Positions 60,029 through 64,000 of a DNA stretch of 64,000 bases are shown here, one piece after another. This DNA comes from JAOTZA01 sp965224065. GTDB lineage: Bacteria; Acidobacteriota; Thermoanaerobaculia; Multivoradales; JAHEKO01. Positions within the stretch are counted from its first letter, which is position 1, and every line of letters begins with the position of its first letter. Where the stretch lies: positions 2,914,001-2,978,000 of the forward strand of contig CBDCYF010000005.1 in the NCBI GenBank assembly GCA_965224065.1, read 5' to 3'. A model generated the notes under the pieces. That model was given only the letters and a program-made list of their open reading frames with translations, was not told where the DNA came from and made no database searches. The translations under genes and the position numbers were made by a program.

Positions 60029-63000
60029 ATGACGCTGGGGATGAAACGAATCGGCCAAAGGGGTTGCCAAACTGGACTTGGTTTGGTCCTTTCGATGTTG
60101 AGTCTCGGGGTCTTTGCGGGTCCCGCCCCTTCCTACCCCCAAGCCAGCGAATCCTGCACGGCTTCGCTCCTGAACCGGACCACGCGGATGGATGTCGACG
60201 GCTCGTTCGAGCTTCTCGACATTCCGGTGGAGCAGGGACTTCACCGGGTGCGAGTGGCGTGTACACCGGAAGGCGCGCCGGTAACGGAGGGGCAGTCGGC
60301 GCTGTTTTCTGTGGCCGGCGCTCCGGTTACGATCCCACCGATCGTGTTCGGTGACGTCGATCCGATTCCGGTTGCGTTGGAGGTCTCGGCGACGACGACC
60401 CGGCTCGAGCGATACGGTGAGGTCAGCCAGCTCGCGGTTTTCGGAATTCTCGCGGATGGGACCCTGGTCGACATGCGCCTGCGCGACACGGGAACCGATT
60501 ACGCGACGTCTAGTGGCCGGATCCTCGAGGTTTGTGGGTTTCCGAGTGGAACCGATGTCTTCAGCAATGGGGTGGACTGCGTGGACGGCGAGTTGATGGC
60601 CGTCTCGCGCGGAACGGCAATCGTCTCGGTGCGCCATGAGGGAGTCACTGCGGCGGTGCGAATCGAGGTCGCGATTCCGAATGACGCCGATGAGGACGGC
60701 ATGACGGATGAGTTCGAGCTCGCCAATGGGCTCGATCCCGAGAATCCGGATGACGCCTTTGAGGATCCCGACGGCGACGGGCTGACGAACCTCGAGGAAT
60801 TCGAAATCGGCACCAATATCTATCAGGCCGATTCGGATGCCGACGGGTTGACCGATTCGGAGGAAGTGGCTCTCGGTACGCTGCCTACGGATCCCGATAC
60901 GGACGGCGACGGGCTGTTGGACGCTCTCGAGATCGCTCTTGTCACGAACCCGTTCAATCCGGATACGGACGGAGACCAGATCGAAGACGGCGCGGAGGTC
61001 GACATCGGTATCGATCCACTGGTCCCGAACCTGACGACCACTGTGATCGGGTATGTCGTGGATCGCGATGGCTTGGGTGTCGAGGGTGCCTCGGTGGTGG
61101 CGTTTGCGCGTCTCGTCACGACGACCGGCTTCGGGGGCGAGTTCCGGTTGGCTCATGTGCCGGCGGACCAGGGGGATCTGGTGATCTTCTCGCGCATGAT
61201 CCGGGATGCTGAGGTGCTGGACGGTAGCTCGGCACCGACGGCGCCGGTACCAGGAGAGGAGACCGACGTCGGAGTTATCGAGCTCGCCGCAGTGTCCGGC
61301 CGGGTGAGCGGTCTGGTGCTCGACACAAACGGCGATCCGGTGCCCGATGCCCGTGTGACGATTCTCACCGGAATCGACCGGCGGCAGGTCAATGCCGACA
61401 TCACCGGGTTTTATTCATTCGAAGCGCTTCCGCCGGGACCGTTCGAGGTTCAGGGTTTTGACCCGCGGAGCGCTCTCCGAGGGCGGGCTTTCGATACCCT
61501 GCCAGCCGACAGTTCGGTGCTGGTCGACATCGAGCTCGGCGCCTCGGGCACGGTCTTGGGCCGTGTTTTCGAGCGGGACGCGGCCACGGCGGCCGGTGCG
61601 GGCGTCGCGGTCGAAGCGAAGTTCGATGGTAAGAGCTCTGTTGTCGAGGCCACCCAGACCGATCTCGAAGGACGCTATTTCCTCGATTTCTTGCCGCTCG
61701 GTGTCTACGACGTCGATGCCACACGGGGCGACGAACGTGGCCGGGCGGAGCCGGTCTTGACGTTTACCTCCGAGGTCATCGAGTCCGACGTCACCTTTCT
61801 CGGAAAGGGCCGTGTGACGGGAACAGTGGAGGCGGCGAATGGAGATCGGTTCCCAGGTCTAACCGTGAAGGTCTCGAGTGTGGGGCCGTTTGAACAGGTG
61901 CTCGAGACGGTGTCCGACGAGGATGGTGAATTTGCGATCGATGGGGTTTTTGTGGGTGAGTTTGTCGCGTCCGTGACCGACGTGTTCAACGGCAAGGCGG
62001 CGGTGGCGACCGGTGAGATTCTTTTTGACGGGCATTCCGACCAAGTAGCCCTCGTTATGAGCGGTGTCGGCAACATCGTTGGCACGGTGTTCGAATCTGA
62101 CGGCGTTACTGTGGCTCCCGGCGTCGAGGTGAGCATCCCGGCTCTCGGCCGTTCGACCACCACCGGTCCGGCAGGGGATTACCGCATCGATACGGTGCCG
62201 TTTTCGGTCCGTGATACGGAGTGGACGACTCGCTATCTCAACCCGGCCAATGAAGATTGCGCCACGGCTGTCGTGCGAGTGACGCAGCCCGACGTGGATG
62301 TCCAAGAGGACGTTACGTTAGAGGGTTTTGGCGGGCTCGATGTGGTCGTGCGCTATCCGGATGGATCACCGGTAGTGGGTGCCCAGGTGGTGGCCGAGCC
62401 GAGGGCAGCCTGCGGCGGGTCGCGATCGGCGCCGACAGACGAGCTGGGAGTCGCGAGCTTCGCCAACATGCACCGAGAGACGTTCGATCTGGTGGTGGTC
62501 GAGCCGGTGTGTGGTGAGCGCGTGGGGATCGTAGCCGATGTTCCGCTCGATGCAACGAACACAGCGGTGGTCACGGTTTCGGGATTTGGTTCCATCGGTG
62601 GAACGGTCTTCGCCCAGGACGGAGTGACGCCGCAACCGGCTGTGGTTGTTGGGCGAAGCGGCACGAAGACCACGGTGCTGACCGACCCGAACGGTGTCTT
62701 TCATTTTGCCTGTGTACCGTTGGACACCTATTCGGTGGACGTTCGCGGCCCGTCTTTGGAGACCTTGGCAAAGGAGTTTGGCGTCGAGGTGACCCAGCAC
62801 CTCGAACACGTGGTTCAGGATCTCACTGTAACCGCCCGCGGTACGGTCGAGGGCACGGTTTTGGATACGGATGGGGCTCCGGCGCCGGGGATCCCGGTTA
62901 GGGTGAACTCGGCGGGCTCCTTTTCCCGGATTGGCTACACAGACATCAATGGCTACTATCGCGTGGAGGGCGTTCCCACGGCGACCGTCGAGGCTGTGGC

Positions 63001-64000
63001 GCGTGATAGTGCTGGTCTGTCGGGTCGAGGCGAGGGTGTCCTCGTTTCTGAGGGCGAGGTCATCCAGATCGACATTCAACTCGAGGGCGTCCTGGTTGTG
63101 GCCGATCTCTATGACGCGAACAACTACCGCTATCCGGTCGAGTACCCGAACGGCAATCTTCTCCAGGGAACTCTCGGTGTTTTTCGCGGAGACGACGAGG
63201 AAAACACAGGAGGTTTCCTGCTGGAGCTAGGCCAGTCCGGAACGTACGAGGATTTTGTCGCCGATGCGTCTGCGATCTCGGGGGACGGCAGGGAAACCTA
63301 TCTGACCGGATCCTCATCGTTCGGTTTGCAGGTCGAACGGCGGACCCTGGTGCCGGTGGACGGCTATTTTGCCCGCTATTTGGAGATTCTGACCAACCCG
63401 ACGGGGAGTCCGTTGACGGTGGACGTGGCGGTAGAGAGTTATTTTCGGTTCGTGACCAGCGTGGCGGGCGGTGGCGTTATTGAAAGCGGGACACCAGGGG
63501 TGCGTTCTACGTCCAGTGGTGACGACTTGCTCGAGACCGGTGGTGCCACTCCGGATCGCTGGGCGGTCATCGACGTGGACTTGCCCGCCGGGTCGGCTCT
63601 GCGCGAGCTGTATCCAAGCACGGCATTTGTGTTCGATGGTGAGGCGGCGCCGGTCGCGGTCGTGGCGGCGACGCTCGAGCTTACACCCCAGACATTCATA
63701 GACAGCTACGGTCGCTTACGAACCGAATGGCGAGCGCTTACGGTCCCGGCCGGTGAGACGGTCATCCTGATGCACTTCGGTTCTCAAGAAACCGGGTCCC
63801 TCTCGGCGCAGGCCGCGGCCGAGCGGTTGGCGACGTTGCCTCCGGAGGCGCTAACCGGCTTGACGACGTTTGAGATCGATCGAATCGTCAATTTTTCCGT
63901 GCCGGCCGACGGCGTAGGCACAACCCCTCCCTTGCCGGAGCTCGACGGAGAGGTCTCGGGCACTGTCTTTGAAGGCGACGTTACGACCCCGGTTCCCGGA
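60029..64000 (+). CDS. Second giant exported modular protein, 3' end outside window
   Basis: An open frame of 1324 codons from ATG 60029 to the window edge with no stop. GAGG lies 6 bases before the ATG. A signal peptide (about 5-38, GLGLVLSMLSLGVFAGPAPS) leads to an Ig-like region. Thrombospondin-3-type calcium repeats follow (about 210-330, DADEDGMTDEFELANGLDP, DPDGDGLTNLEEF, DSDADGLTDSEEV, DTDGDGLLDALEI). At least eight carboxypeptidase-regulatory/Cna-B-like beta modules come next (VIGYVVDRDGLGVEGASVVA, GTVFEGD near the end). The N-terminal layout resembles those of RHS-type giant proteins, but no RHS repeats are visible before the edge. Confidence 0.85.
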   Translation, partial: MTLGMKRIGQRGCQTGLGLVLSMLSLGVFAGPAPSYPQASESCTASLLNRTTRMDVDGSFELLDIPVEQGLHRVRVACTPEGAPVTEGQSALFSVAGAPVTIPPIVFGDVDPIPVALEVSATTTRLERYGEVSQLAVFGILADGTLVDMRLRDTGTDYATSSGRILEVCGFPSGTDVFSNGVDCVDGELMAVSRGTAIVSVRHEGVTAAVRIEVAIPNDADEDGMTDEFELANGLDPENPDDAFEDPDGDGLTNLEEFEIGTNIYQADSDADGLTDSEEVALGTLPTDPDTDGDGLLDALEIALVTNPFNPDTDGDQIEDGAEVDIGIDPLVPNLTTTVIGYVVDRDGLGVEGASVVAFARLVTTTGFGGEFRLAHVPADQGDLVIFSRMIRDAEVLDGSSAPTAPVPGEETDVGVIELAAVSGRVSGLVLDTNGDPVPDARVTILTGIDRRQVNADITGFYSFEALPPGPFEVQGFDPRSALRGRAFDTLPADSSVLVDIELGASGTVLGRVFERDAATAAGAGVAVEAKFDGKSSVVEATQTDLEGRYFLDFLPLGVYDVDATRGDERGRAEPVLTFTSEVIESDVTFLGKGRVTGTVEAANGDRFPGLTVKVSSVGPFEQVLETVSDEDGEFAIDGVFVGEFVASVTDVFNGKAAVATGEILFDGHSDQVALVMSGVGNIVGTVFESDGVTVAPGVEVSIPALGRSTTTGPAGDYRIDTVPFSVRDTEWTTRYLNPANEDCATAVVRVTQPDVDVQEDVTLEGFGGLDVVVRYPDGSPVVGAQVVAEPRAACGGSRSAPTDELGVASFANMHRETFDLVVVEPVCGERVGIVADVPLDATNTAVVTVSGFGSIGGTVFAQDGVTPQPAVVVGRSGTKTTVLTDPNGVFHFACVPLDTYSVDVRGPSLETLAKEFGVEVTQHLEHVVQDLTVTARGTVEGTVLDTDGAPAPGIPVRVNSAGSFSRIGYTDINGYYRVEGVPTATVEAVARDSAGLSGRGEGVLVSEGEVIQIDIQLEGVLVVADLYDANNYRYPVEYPNGNLLQGTLGVFRGDDEENTGGFLLELGQSGTYEDFVADASAISGDGRETYLTGSSSFGLQVERRTLVPVDGYFARYLEILTNPTGSPLTVDVAVESYFRFVTSVAGGGVIESGTPGVRSTSSGDDLLETGGATPDRWAVIDVDLPAGSALRELYPSTAFVFDGEAAPVAVVAATLELTPQTFIDSYGRLRTEWRALTVPAGETVILMHFGSQETGSLSAQAAAERLATLPPEALTGLTTFEIDRIVNFSVPADGVGTTPPLPELDGEVSGTVFEGDVTTPVPG

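Noticed and set aside
59855..61156. 433-codon antisense frame over the second giant gene
   Set aside because: Arises opposite Asp-rich calcium repeats; no domain content.

Overview
The window looks like chromosomal DNA from a high-GC Gram-negative bacterium, most likely an Acidobacteriota member of the Thermoanaerobaculia type. This is an inference from gene style, with no rRNA marker present. The pointers are an ECF sigma factor in operon with a Ser/Thr kinase-TPR protein, a winged-helix/TPR regulator, a beta-propeller hybrid histidine kinase, a PDZ-TPR-CHAT protein, and very large exported beta-helix/Ig proteins. GTG and TTG starts are common, and stop/start overlaps of the form NTGA recur. 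No phage genes, insertion sequences or CRISPR arrays were found.

Region 1 (1-4.5 kb): the end of an FG-GAP protein, then a minus-strand translation cluster of tRNA-Gln(CTG), tRNA-Ser(GCT), gltX and glnS. A 177-179 bp tandem repeat lies between the two tRNAs. Region 2 (4.5-10.6 kb): a three-gene plus-strand exporter (HlyD adaptor, C39-peptidase ABC transporter, second ABC transporter) resembling NHLM-type bacteriocin exporters, with no precursor peptide visible nearby. Region 3 (10.6-17 kb): a minus-strand accessory stretch holding an exported amidohydrolase, an antitoxin with only the stump of its ParE toxin, small membrane proteins around a DUF2007 gene and a decayed second copy, an exported modular protein and a secreted Cys-rich protein.

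Region 4 (17-31.6 kb): signalling genes. These are a wHTH-TPR regulator, the sigma factor/STPK-TPR operon, an isolated 16-codon ORF with a strong ribosome binding site and its own terminator, a small exported protein, a 1657-residue hybrid histidine kinase and a REC-PAS-GGDEF-EAL protein. Region 5 (31.6-42.6 kb): 2-oxoglutarate dehydrogenase E1, an exported MsrB, and a five-gene coupled operon (PIG-L hydrolase, ABC binding protein, ATPase, permease, MFS transporter). Region 6 (42.7-47.5 kb): an ECF sigma/anti-sigma pair facing an exported PDZ-TPR-CHAT protease-like protein.

Region 7 (47.8-64 kb): a giant secreted-protein island. It contains a 453-residue beta-helix protein, a 3263-residue protein made of a duplicated beta-helix, Ig-like, PKD and LamG modules ending in what looks like a PD-(D/E)XK nuclease tip, and a cytoplasmic protein 15 bp downstream that is the obvious immunity candidate. 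A second giant exported protein then runs off the window. This toxin/immunity arrangement is the best candidate for an undescribed system. Dispersed GC-rich palindromic repeats (two families) sit in many intergenic gaps of the first 35 kb.
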